Assembly: GCF_900105615.1 (NCBI RefSeq)
Contig: NZ_LT630003.1
Location: forward strand, 62,001 to 126,000
Reading direction: 5' to 3'
Length of the DNA stretch: 64,000 nt
Source: Lacrimispora sphenoides JCM 1415
GTDB taxonomy: Bacteria; Bacillota; Clostridia; Lachnospirales; Lachnospiraceae
Positions 1 through 9,155 of this stretch are shown here, piece by piece. Positions within the stretch are counted from its first letter, which is position 1. Each line of letters begins with the position of its first letter. The position numbers and the translations under genes were made by a program. The notes beneath the pieces are model-generated. The model saw only the letters and a program-made list of their open reading frames with translations, was not told the origin of the DNA and searched no databases.

Positions 1-1547
1 AGGCTTATTTAGGAGAAAAAGTAACCGAAGCGGTTATTACCGTACCGGCATATTTTAACGATGCACAGCGTCAGGCAACCAAGGATGCCGGTAAGATTGC
101 AGGTCTTGATGTAAAGCGTATCATCAACGAGCCGACAGCTGCAGCTCTGGCTTATGGACTTGACAATGAAAAAGAGCAGAAGATCATGGTATATGACTTA
201 GGCGGCGGTACCTTCGACGTTTCCATCATTGAAATCGGCGACGGTGTCATCGAAGTTCTTTCCACCAACGGCGATACCCGTCTGGGCGGTGATGATTTTG
301 ATAACCGCGTCACCCAGTGGATGGTAGATGAATTTAAGAAGGCAGAGGGCGTTGACTTATCCGGCGATAAGATGGCTATGCAGAGATTAAGAGAAGCTGC
401 TGAGAAGGCAAAGAAGGAATTATCCTCTGCAACGACTACCAACATCAACCTTCCGTTTATCACTGCTACTTCAGAAGGACCAAAGCATCTGGATATGAAC
501 CTGACCAGAGCAAAATTTGATGAGCTGACATTAGATCTCATCGAGCGCACTGCGGTTCCGGTACAGAATGCATTAAGAGATGCGGGCATTACTGCATCAG
601 AATTAGGAAAAGTATTGTTAGTAGGCGGATCTACCCGTATGCTGTCTGCACAGGAGAAAGTAAAACAGCTGACAGGCAAGGAGCCTTCCAAGTCCTTAAA
701 CCCGGATGAATGTGTTGCCATCGGCGCCAGCATCCAGGGCGGTAAGCTTGCAGGTGATGCAGGTGCAGGCGATATCCTGCTTCTGGACGTAACTCCCCTT
801 TCCTTATCCATAGAGACCATGGGCGGTGTTGCTACCAGGCTGATTGAAAGAAATACGACGATCCCCACAAAGAAGAGCCAGATCTTCTCCACAGCGGCAG
901 ACAACCAGACAGCGGTTGATATCCACGTGGTACAGGGTGAGAGACAGTTTGCAAGAGACAATAAGACATTAGGCCAGTTCCGTCTGGATGGAATTCCACC
1001 TGCAAGAAGAGGCGTTCCTCAGATCGAAGTCACCTTTGATATTGATGCCAACGGTATCGTAAATGTTTCCGCTAAGGACTTAGGAACAGGCAAGGAACAG
1101 CATATTACCATTACTTCCGGCTCCAACATGTCTGATTCTGATATTGATAAGGCAGTTAAGGAAGCAGCTGAATATGAGGCTCAGGATAAGAAGCGTAAGG
1201 AAGGCATTGACGCAAGAAACGATGCAGACTCCATGGTATTCCAGACAGAGAAGGCTCTGCAGGAAGTAGGAGACAAGATCGATGCAAACGATAAGGCAAC
1301 TGTGGAAGCGGACTTAAATGCATTAAAAGAAGCAGTTAACAGAGCTCCAATCGATGATATGACGGATGCTCAGATTGAAGATATCAAGGCAGGCAGAGAA
1401 AGACTGATGAACAGTGCACAGGCTTTATTTGCAAAGGTTTATGAGCAGGCTCAGGGCGGAGCCCAGGGCGCGGGCCCTGACATGGGAGCAGATAATGCAA
1501 CCTATCAGGAAAGCGATGTAGTTGACGGCGATTACAAAGAGGTGTAA
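1..1547 (+). CDS. dnaK: Molecular chaperone DnaK (Hsp70), 5' end missing
   Basis: ATP-dependent cytosolic chaperone that works with DnaJ and GrpE. The frame is open from base 3, so the gene runs off the left edge. About 514 residues are present, and roughly 100 N-terminal residues, including the first phosphate loop, lie outside. Visible Hsp70 signatures are [29 protein letters not shown], the second phosphate motif [12 protein letters not shown] and the adenosine motif [10 protein letters not shown]. The substrate-binding domain follows ([14 protein letters not shown]), then a helical lid. The C-terminal tail is Gly/Ala-rich and ends in acidic residues (VVDGDYKEV), as in bacterial DnaK. An internal ATG at base 186 is not the start, because conserved Hsp70 sequence continues upstream. 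dnaJ follows. Confidence 0.98.
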   Translation, partial: AYLGEKVTEAVITVPAYFNDAQRQATKDAGKIAGLDVKRIINEPTAAALAYGLDNEKEQKIMVYDLGGGTFDVSIIEIGDGVIEVLSTNGDTRLGGDDFDNRVTQWMVDEFKKAEGVDLSGDKMAMQRLREAAEKAKKELSSATTTNINLPFITATSEGPKHLDMNLTRAKFDELTLDLIERTAVPVQNALRDAGITASELGKVLLVGGSTRMLSAQEKVKQLTGKEPSKSLNPDECVAIGASIQGGKLAGDAGAGDILLLDVTPLSLSIETMGGVATRLIERNTTIPTKKSQIFSTAADNQTAVDIHVVQGERQFARDNKTLGQFRLDGIPPARRGVPQIEVTFDIDANGIVNVSAKDLGTGKEQHITITSGSNMSDSDIDKAVKEAAEYEAQDKKRKEGIDARNDADSMVFQTEKALQEVGDKIDANDKATVEADLNALKEAVNRAPIDDMTDAQIEDIKAGRERLMNSAQALFAKVYEQAQGGAQGAGPDMGADNATYQESDVVDGDYKEV

Positions 1548-1575
1548 ACTAGTCTGGTCAGCAGACAGGACTTTT

Positions 1576-1608
1576 GGAAAAGTGTTGTAGCGATACAGCA
1601 CTTTTTCC
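1576..1608 (+). other. dnaK-dnaJ intergenic hairpin
   Basis: The arms at 1576-1588 and 1595-1608 are complementary, with one wobble pair and one bulged A, around a 6-nt loop. There is no clear T-run after it, so it may be a partial terminator or an RNA-processing/stability hairpin that lowers dnaJ expression relative to dnaK. Function is inferred only from the fold. Confidence 0.5.
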
Positions 1609-1689
1609 GAATTTCTTCAGGCAAGAGTTCCTCAGCAAAGACGAGAGAAAACAAAGGCTTTCAGTTACCCTGATGGGTATTTGGGAACT

Positions 1690-1727
1690 TAGCCGTTCGG
1701 TGAGCCGAAGGTGAATCGAATTTTCTT
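1690..1727 (+). repeat. Short hairpin repeat (GA/GA, GNRA-like), copy 1
   Basis: A 7-bp stem (1695-1701 with 1715-1721) encloses facing GA/GA dinucleotides, a 3-bp GCC/GGT stem and a GAA loop. The same architecture with compensating base changes recurs at 9118-9145 (minus) and 15536-15563. It lies just upstream of the dnaJ ribosome-binding site. Confidence 0.6.
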
Positions 1728-1750
1728 AATCTATGAAAGGTAGACCTAAG

Positions 1751-2884
1751 ATGGCAGAGAGTAAGAAAGATTATTATGAGACCCTGGGCATTCCAAAAGA
1801 TGCGGATGATGCAGCGATTAAGAAGGCTTACAGGGCATTAGCTAAGAAATACCATCCTGACACAAATCCCGGAGATGCTGCGGCTGCTGAGAAGTTCAAG
1901 CAGGCTTCCGAGGCCTACAGTGTCCTTAGCGATCCTGATAAGAGACGTCAGTACGACCAGTTCGGTTCTGCTGCCTTTGACGGAAGCGGGGGAGCAGGCG
2001 GCTTTGGCGGCTTTGATTTTAGCGGAGCGGACATGGGAGATATATTCGGAGATATATTCGGAGATATCTTTGGCGGAGGACGTAGCAGCGCCCGTTACAA
2101 TGGGCCATCTAGGGGAGCCAATGTCAGAACCAGCATCCGCATCACCTTTGAGGATGCGATTTTTGGCTGCGAGAAGGAGATTGAGATCAATTTCAAGGAA
2201 GAGTGTTCCTCTTGCCACGGAAGCGGCGCAAAAGCGGGAACCTCACCTGTTACATGTCCTAAATGTAATGGAAAAGGAAAGATCATGTATACCCAGCAAT
2301 CCTTCTTCGGACAGATACAGAATGTTCAGACGTGTCCGGACTGCGGAGGCAGCGGGAAAATCGTTAAGGATAAATGCCCGGATTGCTATGGCGGCGGATA
2401 CATTACAAAAAGAAAGAAATTTAAAGTCACCATTCCGGCAGGAATTGACAACGGACAGTCCGTGCGTCTTGCAGGTGCAGGTGAACCCGGAACCAATGGC
2501 GGTGAGAGAGGTGATCTGCTGGTAGAGGCAGTGGTATCCAACCATCCGATTTTCAAACGCCAGGATACCAGCATTTTCTCAACGGTACCGGTTTCCTTTG
2601 CAAATGCTGCCTTAGGCGGAAACATCCGGATCAAGACCGTGGATGGAGAAGTGGAATACGAAGTGAAGCCAGGTACCCAGACGGACACCAAGGTACGCTT
2701 AAAAGGAAAAGGTGTTCCTTCCCTGCGCAACCGGGCCATTCGGGGCGACCATTTTGTCACTTTGGTGGTTTCAGTGCCGGAGCGTATGACAGAAGTTCAA
2801 AAAGAGGCGCTTCGTAAGTTTGACGAAGCCATGAACGGCACAGTAGAAGGTGACAAACATAAAAAGAAGGGAATCTTTAAATAA
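1751..2884 (+). CDS. dnaJ: Molecular chaperone DnaJ (Hsp40)
   Basis: Co-chaperone that delivers clients to DnaK and stimulates its ATPase. It has 377 residues: a J domain with HPD at residues 35-37, a Gly/Phe-rich linker, four CxxCxGxG zinc-finger motifs ([32 protein letters not shown]) and the C-terminal substrate-binding domain. This is a complete type I DnaJ. The ATG at 1751 is preferred because AAAGGT at 1737-1742 is well spaced; the in-frame ATG at 1733 has no ribosome-binding site. The linker holds a short tandem repeat (GDIF three times, 12-bp units near 2035-2070), a coding microsatellite. It belongs with dnaK upstream. Confidence 0.97.
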   Translation: MAESKKDYYETLGIPKDADDAAIKKAYRALAKKYHPDTNPGDAAAAEKFKQASEAYSVLSDPDKRRQYDQFGSAAFDGSGGAGGFGGFDFSGADMGDIFGDIFGDIFGGGRSSARYNGPSRGANVRTSIRITFEDAIFGCEKEIEINFKEECSSCHGSGAKAGTSPVTCPKCNGKGKIMYTQQSFFGQIQNVQTCPDCGGSGKIVKDKCPDCYGGGYITKRKKFKVTIPAGIDNGQSVRLAGAGEPGTNGGERGDLLVEAVVSNHPIFKRQDTSIFSTVPVSFANAALGGNIRIKTVDGEVEYEVKPGTQTDTKVRLKGKGVPSLRNRAIRGDHFVTLVVSVPERMTEVQKEALRKFDEAMNGTVEGDKHKKKGIFK

Positions 2885-2924
2885 GGATTCCGGAAGGTAC
2901 ATGGTTTTAAATGGAGGGGAAGGT

Positions 2925-3488
2925 ATGGGAAGGTTTGCAAAAAAACTGGCCCTGACAGCCGTTGTGATATGGATAGCAGCTTTATTTCCCGCGGCAGTCA
3001 TGGCCGCAGACGGGCAGTCTGTCCGGGATTTTCCAGGATGGAACGGCACGGGTACAAAAAACAAAGGGCCGATTGAAGGAAGTGCATCCTTTGACTGCTG
3101 GGATGACGACGATGACGATGATGATGATGGTCCGGGGGTCTACAGCTATCAGAGAGGCTGGCGTTACAGTCCTTCCGGCTGGTGGTTTCAGTACAGTGAC
3201 GGAAGCTGGCCCTCTAACTGCTGGAAGTATATCGATGGCAGATGGTACCAGTTTAACCGGGAAGGCCATATGCTGACCGGCTGGTATACAGATGAGGGAG
3301 GCCTCCGGTATTACTTGAATCCGGTGGATGACGGTACTTTGGGTACGATGAGGATAGGCTGGCAGATTGTAGATGGAAAGGCTTATTACTTTAATACCAT
3401 GTCCGATGGTTATAAGGGAAGGTTGCTTATCAATACGACCACTCCTGACGGATATAAGGTGGGTGCTGACGGTGCCTGGATTCAGTAA
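2925..3488 (+). CDS. Secreted cell-wall/choline-binding-repeat protein
   Basis: A 187-residue exported protein. The N-terminus (basic MGRFAKK, hydrophobic core, AVMAADG) is a good signal peptide with likely cleavage after AMA-type VMA. A run of nine Asp follows (near residue 62), then aromatic/Gly repeats (GWRYSPSGWWFQY, GSWPSNCWKYIDGRWYQF, GHMLTGWYTDEGGLRYYL, GWQIVDGKAYYF) typical of glucan/choline-binding cell-wall repeats. GGAGGGGAAGG directly before 2925 fixes this start; longer in-frame starts overlap dnaJ and would spoil the signal peptide. No catalytic domain is visible, so it is probably a surface protein. Its place behind dnaJ may simply reflect read-through; a terminator follows at 3587. 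Confidence 0.8.
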   Translation: MGRFAKKLALTAVVIWIAALFPAAVMAADGQSVRDFPGWNGTGTKNKGPIEGSASFDCWDDDDDDDDDGPGVYSYQRGWRYSPSGWWFQYSDGSWPSNCWKYIDGRWYQFNREGHMLTGWYTDEGGLRYYLNPVDDGTLGTMRIGWQIVDGKAYYFNTMSDGYKGRLLINTTTPDGYKVGADGAWIQ

Positions 3489-3586
3489 ACTTGATTGAAT
3501 GGTTTTTAAGAGGTATGGCGGAGATTTACTGCTGTACCTTTTTCTCATTATGGAGAACTGAGAAAGCTTTTCACATAAAAAACAAA

Positions 3587-3640
3587 GGACGCACCACACG
3601 GCTGAAATGCATCGGCCATAAGGTGCGTCCCCTGTTTTCA
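3587..3640 (+). terminator. Rho-independent terminator
   Basis: A perfect 9-bp stem (GGACGCACC at 3587-3595 with GGTGCGTCC at 3622-3630) encloses a shorter GGC/GCC stem and is followed by CTGTTTTC. It closes the dnaK-dnaJ-cell-wall-protein unit. Confidence 0.75.
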
Positions 3641-4022
3641 TTACAAAAATTTTTGCTTTGTAATTTGTGAAAATAGTTCCTGTTCCAATTCCAATCGCTC
3701 AGGCGGGTGTGATGGGGTGTAATGCATCAAGGAATTTCGTTTACTTGATATTTTTTTGCCCTTGCGATCGGAACGAAACAAAAGTTATTTTCATCCGTTC
3801 AATTAGTTAATGCAACAGCATCAGTTTTTATTGCATCTTTTTTTAAAAAAATATTTTTTTTTATAAATTACGAAATAACCCTTCAAATTTCGTACATGTT
3901 AGACGCTTGCAAGCGATTTCATTGTATGTTATGATATCTTGTGATTTAAAACTGAGAGCAAAACGTTCATATACTATAATGAGAAAGTCCGGTTCCCGGA
4001 TGCCAAGGAAAGGAAACAGCCT
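3641..4022. other. Intergenic region, AT-rich, with promoter only
   Basis: About 380 bases with no credible ORF or RNA gene. A long A/T tract (3836-3870) precedes the promoter at 3907-3935. Nothing else was recognised. Confidence 0.5.
3907..3935 (+). promoter_or_regulatory. SigmaA-type promoter of the TauE/SafE gene
   Basis: TTGCAA (3907-3912), a 17-bp spacer and TATGAT (3930-3935), about 90 bp upstream of the start codon, with an AT-rich upstream region that could act as an UP element. Confidence 0.6.
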
Positions 4023-4769
4023 ATGTACCAATACTTGATCGTGTGCCCTCTTGTTTTTCTTGCGGGTTTTGTGGATTCTATTGCAGGGGGCGGAGGACTT
4101 ATATCCCTTCCGGCATATCTGGCAGCAGGGGTACCTCCTCATTTTGCCATTGGTACCAATAAACTGGGTTCCACCATGGGAACTGTGATTTCTACGGCCA
4201 GATACGCAAAGGGCGGCTATATTAAAGTAAAGCTGTCTCTGCTTGCCGCACTTTTTGCTGTGGTTGGTTCTGTGATCGGAGCGCACTTATCCATGCTTGC
4301 CAGTGAGCGGCTATTAAAGGGCATGATGCTGGCGGTGCTTCCGGTTGTTGCCTTTTATGTTCTTAAGAATAAAAACCTGGGAGATCAGGAGGAGATCAGC
4401 AGCCTGCCTGAAAAAAAGATGCTTTTGATCAGCATATGTGCAGCACTGGTCATCGGATGCTATGACGGCTTTTACGGACCAGGTACGGGAACCTTTTTAC
4501 TGCTGATTTTAACCGGATTTGCCAAAATGGATGTCAGGAGCGCATCAGGCACTACGAAAGTGATTAACCTGTCCTCCAATATTGCAGCATTGGCGACTTT
4601 TTTAATAAATGGAAAGGTTTTGATCCCCTTAGGACTGGCATCAGGACTTTTCTGCATAGCAGGCCATTATATCGGATCGGGCCTTGTAGTAAAAAATGGA
4701 TTAAAGATTGTGCGCCCGGTGGTTTTAGTGGTGCTTTTGTGTCTGTTTATCAAAATTATAAAAGGATAG
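4023..4769 (+). CDS. TauE/SafE-family sulfite/sulfonate-type exporter
   Basis: A 248-residue integral membrane protein with about seven or eight hydrophobic segments. It carries the family's two-fold repeat: an N-terminal GFVDSIAGGGGLISLPAYL and an internal CYDGFYGPGTGTFLL, both typical of TauE/SafE (DUF81) permeases. Members move sulfite, sulfoacetate or other small organic anions; the substrate here is unknown. AAGGAAAGGA precedes the ATG. prmA starts 9 bases after the stop, so the two are probably cotranscribed. Placement next to sulfur-transfer genes (cysteine desulfurase, thiI) is suggestive but not proof. Confidence 0.88.
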   Translation: MYQYLIVCPLVFLAGFVDSIAGGGGLISLPAYLAAGVPPHFAIGTNKLGSTMGTVISTARYAKGGYIKVKLSLLAALFAVVGSVIGAHLSMLASERLLKGMMLAVLPVVAFYVLKNKNLGDQEEISSLPEKKMLLISICAALVIGCYDGFYGPGTGTFLLLILTGFAKMDVRSASGTTKVINLSSNIAALATFLINGKVLIPLGLASGLFCIAGHYIGSGLVVKNGLKIVRPVVLVVLLCLFIKIIKG

Positions 4770-4778
4770 GGAATTGCT

Positions 4779-5735
4779 ATGAAATGGAAAAAATTTACAC
4801 TGACCACCACGACAGAAGCCGTGGATTTAGTCAGCAGCATGTTTGATGAAATCGGAATAGAAGGTATTGAAATAGAAGATAACATCCCTCTTACGGAGGC
4901 GGAGACAAAAGGAATGTTTATCGATATTCTGCCGGAGCTTCCGCCCGATGAGGGTGTTGCAAAGGTCAGCTTCTATCTGGAGCCGGATTCTGACATCGAC
5001 GGCATGTTAAAACGTGTGGAAGAAGGGCTTTTGGAACTTTCCATGTTCACGGATTTAGGGGAATGCACCATTGCGTCCGGTGAGACCGAGGATAAGGATT
5101 GGATCAATAACTGGAAACAGTATTTTAAGCCGTTTACCGTGGATGATATCCTGATCAAACCTACCTGGGAGGAAATCCCGGAGGAGCACAAGGACAAGCT
5201 TTTGATCGAGATCGATCCGGGAACTGCTTTTGGAACCGGACAGCATGAGACGACCCAGCTTTGTATCCGTCAGCTGCAAAAATATATTACTCCGGAGACA
5301 ACCCTCCTTGACGTGGGAACCGGAAGCGGCATTCTGGGAATCACTGCCTTAAAACTGGGTGCCAAAGAAGTATTTGGAACAGACCTTGATGAAAATGCCA
5401 TCATTGCTGTTAAGGAAAATATGGAAGCCAATGATATCCCTATGGACAAGTTTTTAGTATTACAGGGCAATATTATTGATGACAGGGCGGTACAGGAGAA
5501 AGCAGGCTTTGAAAAATACGATGTAGTGGTAGCTAATATTCTGGCAGACATCATCATCCTTCTTCAGAAGGAAATTTCAGTCCACATGAAAAAAGACGCT
5601 ATTTTCATAACTTCCGGTATCATTAACATGAAGGAAGAGGCTGTGAAGAAAGCATTTGAGGAAAATGAAGCCTTTGAGCTTGTGGAAACCACCTATCAGG
5701 GCGAATGGGTTTCTATAACAGTCAGGAAGAAATAG
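4779..5735 (+). CDS. prmA: Ribosomal protein L11 methyltransferase
   Basis: SAM-dependent methylation of lysines and the N-terminus of ribosomal protein L11. The 318-residue length is normal. An N-terminal substrate-recognition domain is followed by a class I methyltransferase domain with motif I DVGTGSGILG starting at residue 178, the GTDLDENAI motif and the post-motif IV sequence VVANILADII typical of PrmA. DPGTAFGTGQHETT before motif I is the PrmA signature. The ATG is preceded by AAAGGATAGGG. It is adjacent to rsmE, the conserved Firmicute order. Confidence 0.97.
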   Translation: MKWKKFTLTTTTEAVDLVSSMFDEIGIEGIEIEDNIPLTEAETKGMFIDILPELPPDEGVAKVSFYLEPDSDIDGMLKRVEEGLLELSMFTDLGECTIASGETEDKDWINNWKQYFKPFTVDDILIKPTWEEIPEEHKDKLLIEIDPGTAFGTGQHETTQLCIRQLQKYITPETTLLDVGTGSGILGITALKLGAKEVFGTDLDENAIIAVKENMEANDIPMDKFLVLQGNIIDDRAVQEKAGFEKYDVVVANILADIIILLQKEISVHMKKDAIFITSGIINMKEEAVKKAFEENEAFELVETTYQGEWVSITVRKK

Positions 5736-5755
5736 GAAGAGGAACGGGGAAAAGG

Positions 5756-6493
5756 ATGTATCACTTTTTTGTTAATCCGGATCAAATCGGAGCAGAGATA
5801 ATCCGAATCACGGGGCCGGATGTGAATCATATTAAGAATGTCCTGCGGATGGGCGCCGGAGAACAGGTTTTAATCAGCAATGGCATAGACAAAGATTATC
5901 TGTGTGAGATTCTGGAAGTGGCTTCTCTGGAAGTTACGGCCAAAATCCTGTCTGTAGATGAGGGAGGCGCTGAGCTTCCTGCCAGGCTCTACCTGTTTCA
6001 GGGACTGCCAAAGGGTGATAAAATGGAGTTAATTATCCAAAAGGCTGTAGAACTTGGCGTATACCAGATCATTCCGGTGCAGACCAAACGGGCCGTGGTA
6101 CGGTTGGATAAAAAGAAGGAAGAATCAAAGCTTCGCCGCTGGATGGCGGTATCAGAAAGCGCAGCCAAGCAGTCCAAGCGGCTTATCATACCGGAAATCA
6201 CCGGTGTCATGACCTTTCAGGAGGCTCTTACCTTTGCAAAGGATCTTGATATAACGGTCATCCCGTTTGAACACGCAAAGGATATGGCGGAGACGAAGGA
6301 TATCCTGTCATCCATTAAGCCGGGAATGAGCGCGGGGATATTTATCGGACCGGAGGGAGGCTTTGAGGATTCTGAAATGGAGCTTGCTAAGAATTTCGGA
6401 GCAAAACTGATTACCCTTGGAAAACGGATCCTGAGGACCGAAACCGCCGGCCTTGCCATTGTATCCGTGCTGGCCTTCCAGCTGGAAGACTGA
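5756..6493 (+). CDS. rsmE: 16S rRNA m3U1498 methyltransferase RsmE
   Basis: SPOUT-class enzyme that methylates U1498 in 16S rRNA. It has 245 residues: an N-terminal PUA-like domain (MYHFFVNPDQ start) and a C-terminal trefoil-knot SAM domain with IGPEGGFEDSE and LGKRILRTETA, the hallmark motifs. The ATG at 5756 is chosen because GGGGAAAAGG sits directly before it and homologues begin at MxxFF; an in-frame ATG at 5705 lies inside prmA. It follows prmA by about 20 bases, as in many Firmicutes. Confidence 0.96.
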   Translation: MYHFFVNPDQIGAEIIRITGPDVNHIKNVLRMGAGEQVLISNGIDKDYLCEILEVASLEVTAKILSVDEGGAELPARLYLFQGLPKGDKMELIIQKAVELGVYQIIPVQTKRAVVRLDKKKEESKLRRWMAVSESAAKQSKRLIIPEITGVMTFQEALTFAKDLDITVIPFEHAKDMAETKDILSSIKPGMSAGIFIGPEGGFEDSEMELAKNFGAKLITLGKRILRTETAGLAIVSVLAFQLED

Positions 6494-6513
6494 CAGGGGC
6501 TGGAGAAACAACT

Positions 6514-6636
6514 TACGGATATCCCTTTTGCCCGGAAATACGGGCAGCAAGAGGAACGCCTTTCAGGCATACCTTTACACCCGATAAAGCGGGGTGGGCA
6601 CTGTCCAAAAAGCATGGACAGGGAAGAAGAAAGGAA
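6514..6636 (+). repeat. Two-hairpin RBS-associated repeat, three tandem units
   Basis: Between rsmE and the desulfurase gene lie three hairpins: TGCCCG/CGGGCA (near 6529-6545), ACCC/GGGT (near 6579-6595) and GTCC/GGAC (near 6602-6618). The block contains GGCATACCTTTA and ends in GGGAAGAAGAAAGGA, which serves as the ribosome-binding site of the next gene. Related blocks are at 7817, 14309, 23207, 28851 and 36735 (minus). Confidence 0.65.
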
Positions 6637-6646
6637 CGAGCCATAT

Positions 6647-7801
6647 ATGGAAGCTTATTTTGATAATTCGGCGACAACCAGAGTGTTGGAACCGGTAAGA
6701 GATATTGTTGTAAAAATCATGACGGAGGACTACGGGAATCCTTCCGCCAAGCATAAAAAGGGAATGGAAGCGGAACAGTATATTAAGGAAGCAGCGGAGA
6801 TCATAGCCGGGACCTTAAAAGTTGCCCCAAAGGAGATTGTTTTCACCTCCGGCGGTTCAGAATCTAACAATATGGCCCTGATTGAGACTGCTATGGCCAA
6901 TAAAAGGGCGGGTAACCACATCATCAGCACCGGCATAGAACATGCCTCAGTGTATAATCCTCTGGCATTTTTAGAGGAACAGGGCTTTACGGTGACTTAC
7001 CTTCCTGTAGATGCCCATGGACATATCCGCCTGGAAGAGCTGGAGGCGGCAATCCGTCCGGAAACCATTCTGGTTTCCATCATGTATGTAAATAATGAAA
7101 TCGGTGCGGTGGAACCCATCGAAGCCATTTCAAAGATCATAAAAAAGAAGAATCCGTCCATCCTGTTTCATGTGGATGCCATTCAGGCTTACGGAAAGTT
7201 TGTCATCCGTCCAAAGCGCCAGGGGATTGATCTTTTATCCGTCAGCGCCCATAAGATACATGGTCCAAAAGGCGTTGGATTTTTATACATTGACCAGAGG
7301 GTGAAAATAAGGCCTTTGATTTATGGAGGCGGCCAGCAGAGAGGTATGCGTTCCGGTACGGAAAATGTTCCTGGAATTGCAGGCATGGGAGTGGCGGCTA
7401 ACATGATGTACACGGATCATGGAGAGAAGATGCAGTCCATGATCGCTCTTAAAGATTATATGATAGGCAGGCTTTCGGAGATCGACGGCGTTACGGTAAA
7501 CACCCTGCCCGGCGATTTGTCAGCGCCTCAGATCGTCAGCGCAAGCTTTTTAGGAGTCCGAAGCGAAGTGCTTTTGCATGCTCTGGAAGATAAGGACATT
7601 TACGTGTCCTCCGGGTCTGCCTGCTCTTCCAACCATCCGGCTGTCAGCGGAACATTAAAGGGAATCGGTGTTAAACCTGAGCTTTTGGATTCCACGCTGC
7701 GGTTCAGCTTCGGGGTTTATAATAACAAAGAGGAAGTGGATTACTGCATTGATGTACTTAAGGAGCTTTTGCCTGTTTTAAGACGGTATCAGAGAGGCTG
7801 A
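6647..7801 (+). CDS. Cysteine desulfurase (NifS/IscS family)
   Basis: PLP enzyme that takes sulfur from cysteine as an enzyme-bound persulfide. It has 384 residues, starting MEAYFDNSATTR as in family members. The PLP lysine is in SAHKIHGPKG (K203) and the catalytic Cys is in SSGSACSSN (C326). The short active-site loop and the partner thiI directly downstream suggest it supplies sulfur for tRNA 4-thiouridine (and possibly thiamin), like the NifZ-ThiI pair of Bacillus subtilis. The start at 6647 is preferred over 6614 because AAAGGA at 6630-6635 is spaced correctly and because of homology. The ribosome-binding site lies within the dispersed repeat. Confidence 0.94.
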   Translation: MEAYFDNSATTRVLEPVRDIVVKIMTEDYGNPSAKHKKGMEAEQYIKEAAEIIAGTLKVAPKEIVFTSGGSESNNMALIETAMANKRAGNHIISTGIEHASVYNPLAFLEEQGFTVTYLPVDAHGHIRLEELEAAIRPETILVSIMYVNNEIGAVEPIEAISKIIKKKNPSILFHVDAIQAYGKFVIRPKRQGIDLLSVSAHKIHGPKGVGFLYIDQRVKIRPLIYGGGQQRGMRSGTENVPGIAGMGVAANMMYTDHGEKMQSMIALKDYMIGRLSEIDGVTVNTLPGDLSAPQIVSASFLGVRSEVLLHALEDKDIYVSSGSACSSNHPAVSGTLKGIGVKPELLDSTLRFSFGVYNNKEEVDYCIDVLKELLPVLRRYQRG

Positions 7802-7816
7802 GATTACAGAAAGAAA

Positions 7817-7870
7817 TACCCTTCGGGTATACCTTTATGCCCCAAAATCACGGGCAGGAAAGAGGAAGGA
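7817..7870 (+). repeat. Two-hairpin RBS-associated repeat, single unit
   Basis: This is the cleanest unit: hairpin 1 is TACCC-TTC-GGGTA (7817-7829), then TACCTTTA, hairpin 2 is TGCCC/GGGCA, then GGAAAGAGGAAGGA. The purine tract forms the thiI ribosome-binding site, with ATG 7 bases downstream. Confidence 0.7.
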
Positions 7871-7876
7871 TAACAG

Positions 7877-9055
7877 ATGCAATATCAATCATTTTTAATT
7901 AAATATGCAGAAATCGGGGTTAAAGGAAAGAACCGTTATCTGTTCGAGGATGCCCTGGTGACTCAGATCCGCCACTCCTTAAAGAGGGTGGAAGGCGATT
8001 TTATAGTTTCCAAGGAATCAGGACGTATTTATGTAAATGCAGAGTCAGAATATGATTTTGATGAGGTCATAGAAGCGTTTAAATGTATCTTCGGCATTGC
8101 CGCTATCTGCCCTATGGTTCAGGTGGATGACAATGGATACGAGGATTTAAAGAAGCAGGTGCAGTCTTATGTAGATGAATTCTACGAGGATAAGAATTTC
8201 ACCTTTAAGGTCAATGCCCGCAGAGGAAATAAGAAATATCCGGTGAATTCTGAACAGATCAACCGGGATTTGGGAGAATTGATTCTTAACGCGTTTCCCG
8301 GGACAAAGGTAGATGTCCATAAGCCGGATGTGATGCTTCATGTGGAAGTCCGCAATAAGATCAATATCTATTCCCATGTCATTCCAGGTCCTGGCGGCAT
8401 GCCGGTGGGAACCAATGGAAAAGCCATGCTTCTTTTATCCGGCGGTATTGACAGCCCGGTGGCCGGGTATATGATCGCAAAGCGCGGGGTTAAGATCGAC
8501 GCTGTCTACTTCCATGCTCCGCCATATACCAGTGAGCGTGCCAAACAGAAGGTAATCGATTTAGCTAAGCTGGTTTCTAAATATTCCGGGCCGATTCGCC
8601 TTCATATTGTGAATTTTACGGACATCCAGCTGTACATTTATGACAAATGCCCTCATGAGGAGCTTACCATCATCATGAGACGTTATATGATGAAAATTGC
8701 GGAGCGGCTGGCAGAGGAGAGTGGATCCATGGCTCTCATAACAGGAGAGAGCATCGGACAGGTGGCTTCCCAGACCATGCAGTCTCTGGCTGCTACGGAT
8801 GCAGCCACCACTATGCCGGTATTCCGCCCTGTCATCGGTTTTGACAAGCAGGAAATTGTGGATGTATCGGAAAAGATCGGTACCTATGAGACTTCCGTGC
8901 TTCCTTTTGAGGATTGCTGTACCATTTTTGTGGCAAAGCATCCGGTGACAAAACCGAGTTTGAAGATGATCGAACGGTCAGAGGAAAAGTTAGAGGAAAA
9001 GATCGGCGAACTGGTTGAAACGGCCATAAGCACGGTGGAAAAGGTTTGGTGTTAA
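7877..9055 (+). CDS. thiI: tRNA 4-thiouridine synthase ThiI
   Basis: Transfers persulfide sulfur to U8 of tRNA and, in some species, feeds thiamin thiazole synthesis. It has 392 residues: an N-terminal ferredoxin-like and THUMP region (to about residue 165), then a PP-loop ATPase domain with SGGIDSP at residues 188-194 and the C-terminal FEDCCTIFVAKHPVTKP typical of ThiI. It has no C-terminal rhodanese domain, the normal form in Gram-positives, so the persulfide must come from the preceding desulfurase. Confidence 0.97.
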   Translation: MQYQSFLIKYAEIGVKGKNRYLFEDALVTQIRHSLKRVEGDFIVSKESGRIYVNAESEYDFDEVIEAFKCIFGIAAICPMVQVDDNGYEDLKKQVQSYVDEFYEDKNFTFKVNARRGNKKYPVNSEQINRDLGELILNAFPGTKVDVHKPDVMLHVEVRNKINIYSHVIPGPGGMPVGTNGKAMLLLSGGIDSPVAGYMIAKRGVKIDAVYFHAPPYTSERAKQKVIDLAKLVSKYSGPIRLHIVNFTDIQLYIYDKCPHEELTIIMRRYMMKIAERLAEESGSMALITGESIGQVASQTMQSLAATDAATTMPVFRPVIGFDKQEIVDVSEKIGTYETSVLPFEDCCTIFVAKHPVTKPSLKMIERSEEKLEEKIGELVETAISTVEKVWC

Positions 9056-9102
9056 AAAAATAAAATCGGGGTCCGGCTCCTTTTGGAAAAGGCCGGGCCC
9101 CG
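9053..9102 (-). terminator. Terminator of the HPr-like gene (convergent with thiI)
   Basis: A 12-bp GC-rich stem (9066-9077 with 9091-9102). Read on the minus strand it is followed by a T-rich tract (complement of the A-run at 9053-9065), so it fits termination of the minus-strand gene; it may also stop thiI transcripts. Confidence 0.7.
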
Positions 9103-9112
9103 AAAGTCATGA

Positions 9113-9155
9113 AAGAAGTTCGATTCACCTGACGGCTGATCGAACGGCTGATTCT
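9113..9155 (-). repeat. Short hairpin repeat (GA/GA, GNRA-like), copy 2
   Basis: On the minus strand GTTCGAT pairs perfectly with ATCGAAC (9118-9145 overall), enclosing CA/GA, GCC/GGT and a GTCA loop. The flanks (AGCC before, TTCT after) match the copies at 1690 and 15530. It lies just after the HPr-like stop codon. Confidence 0.6.

Noticed and set aside
152..961. Minus-strand 269-codon ORF inside dnaK
   Set aside because: It lies wholly antisense to unmistakable Hsp70 coding sequence, and no RBS or family resemblance is seen; a shadow frame.
2035..2070. 12-bp tandem repeat that could look like a short direct-repeat array
   Set aside because: It encodes GDIF repeats in the DnaJ Gly/Phe linker; a coding microsatellite, not CRISPR.
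3100..3130. GAC/GAT microsatellite
   Set aside because: It encodes the Asp run of the cell-wall-repeat protein in frame; explained by coding.
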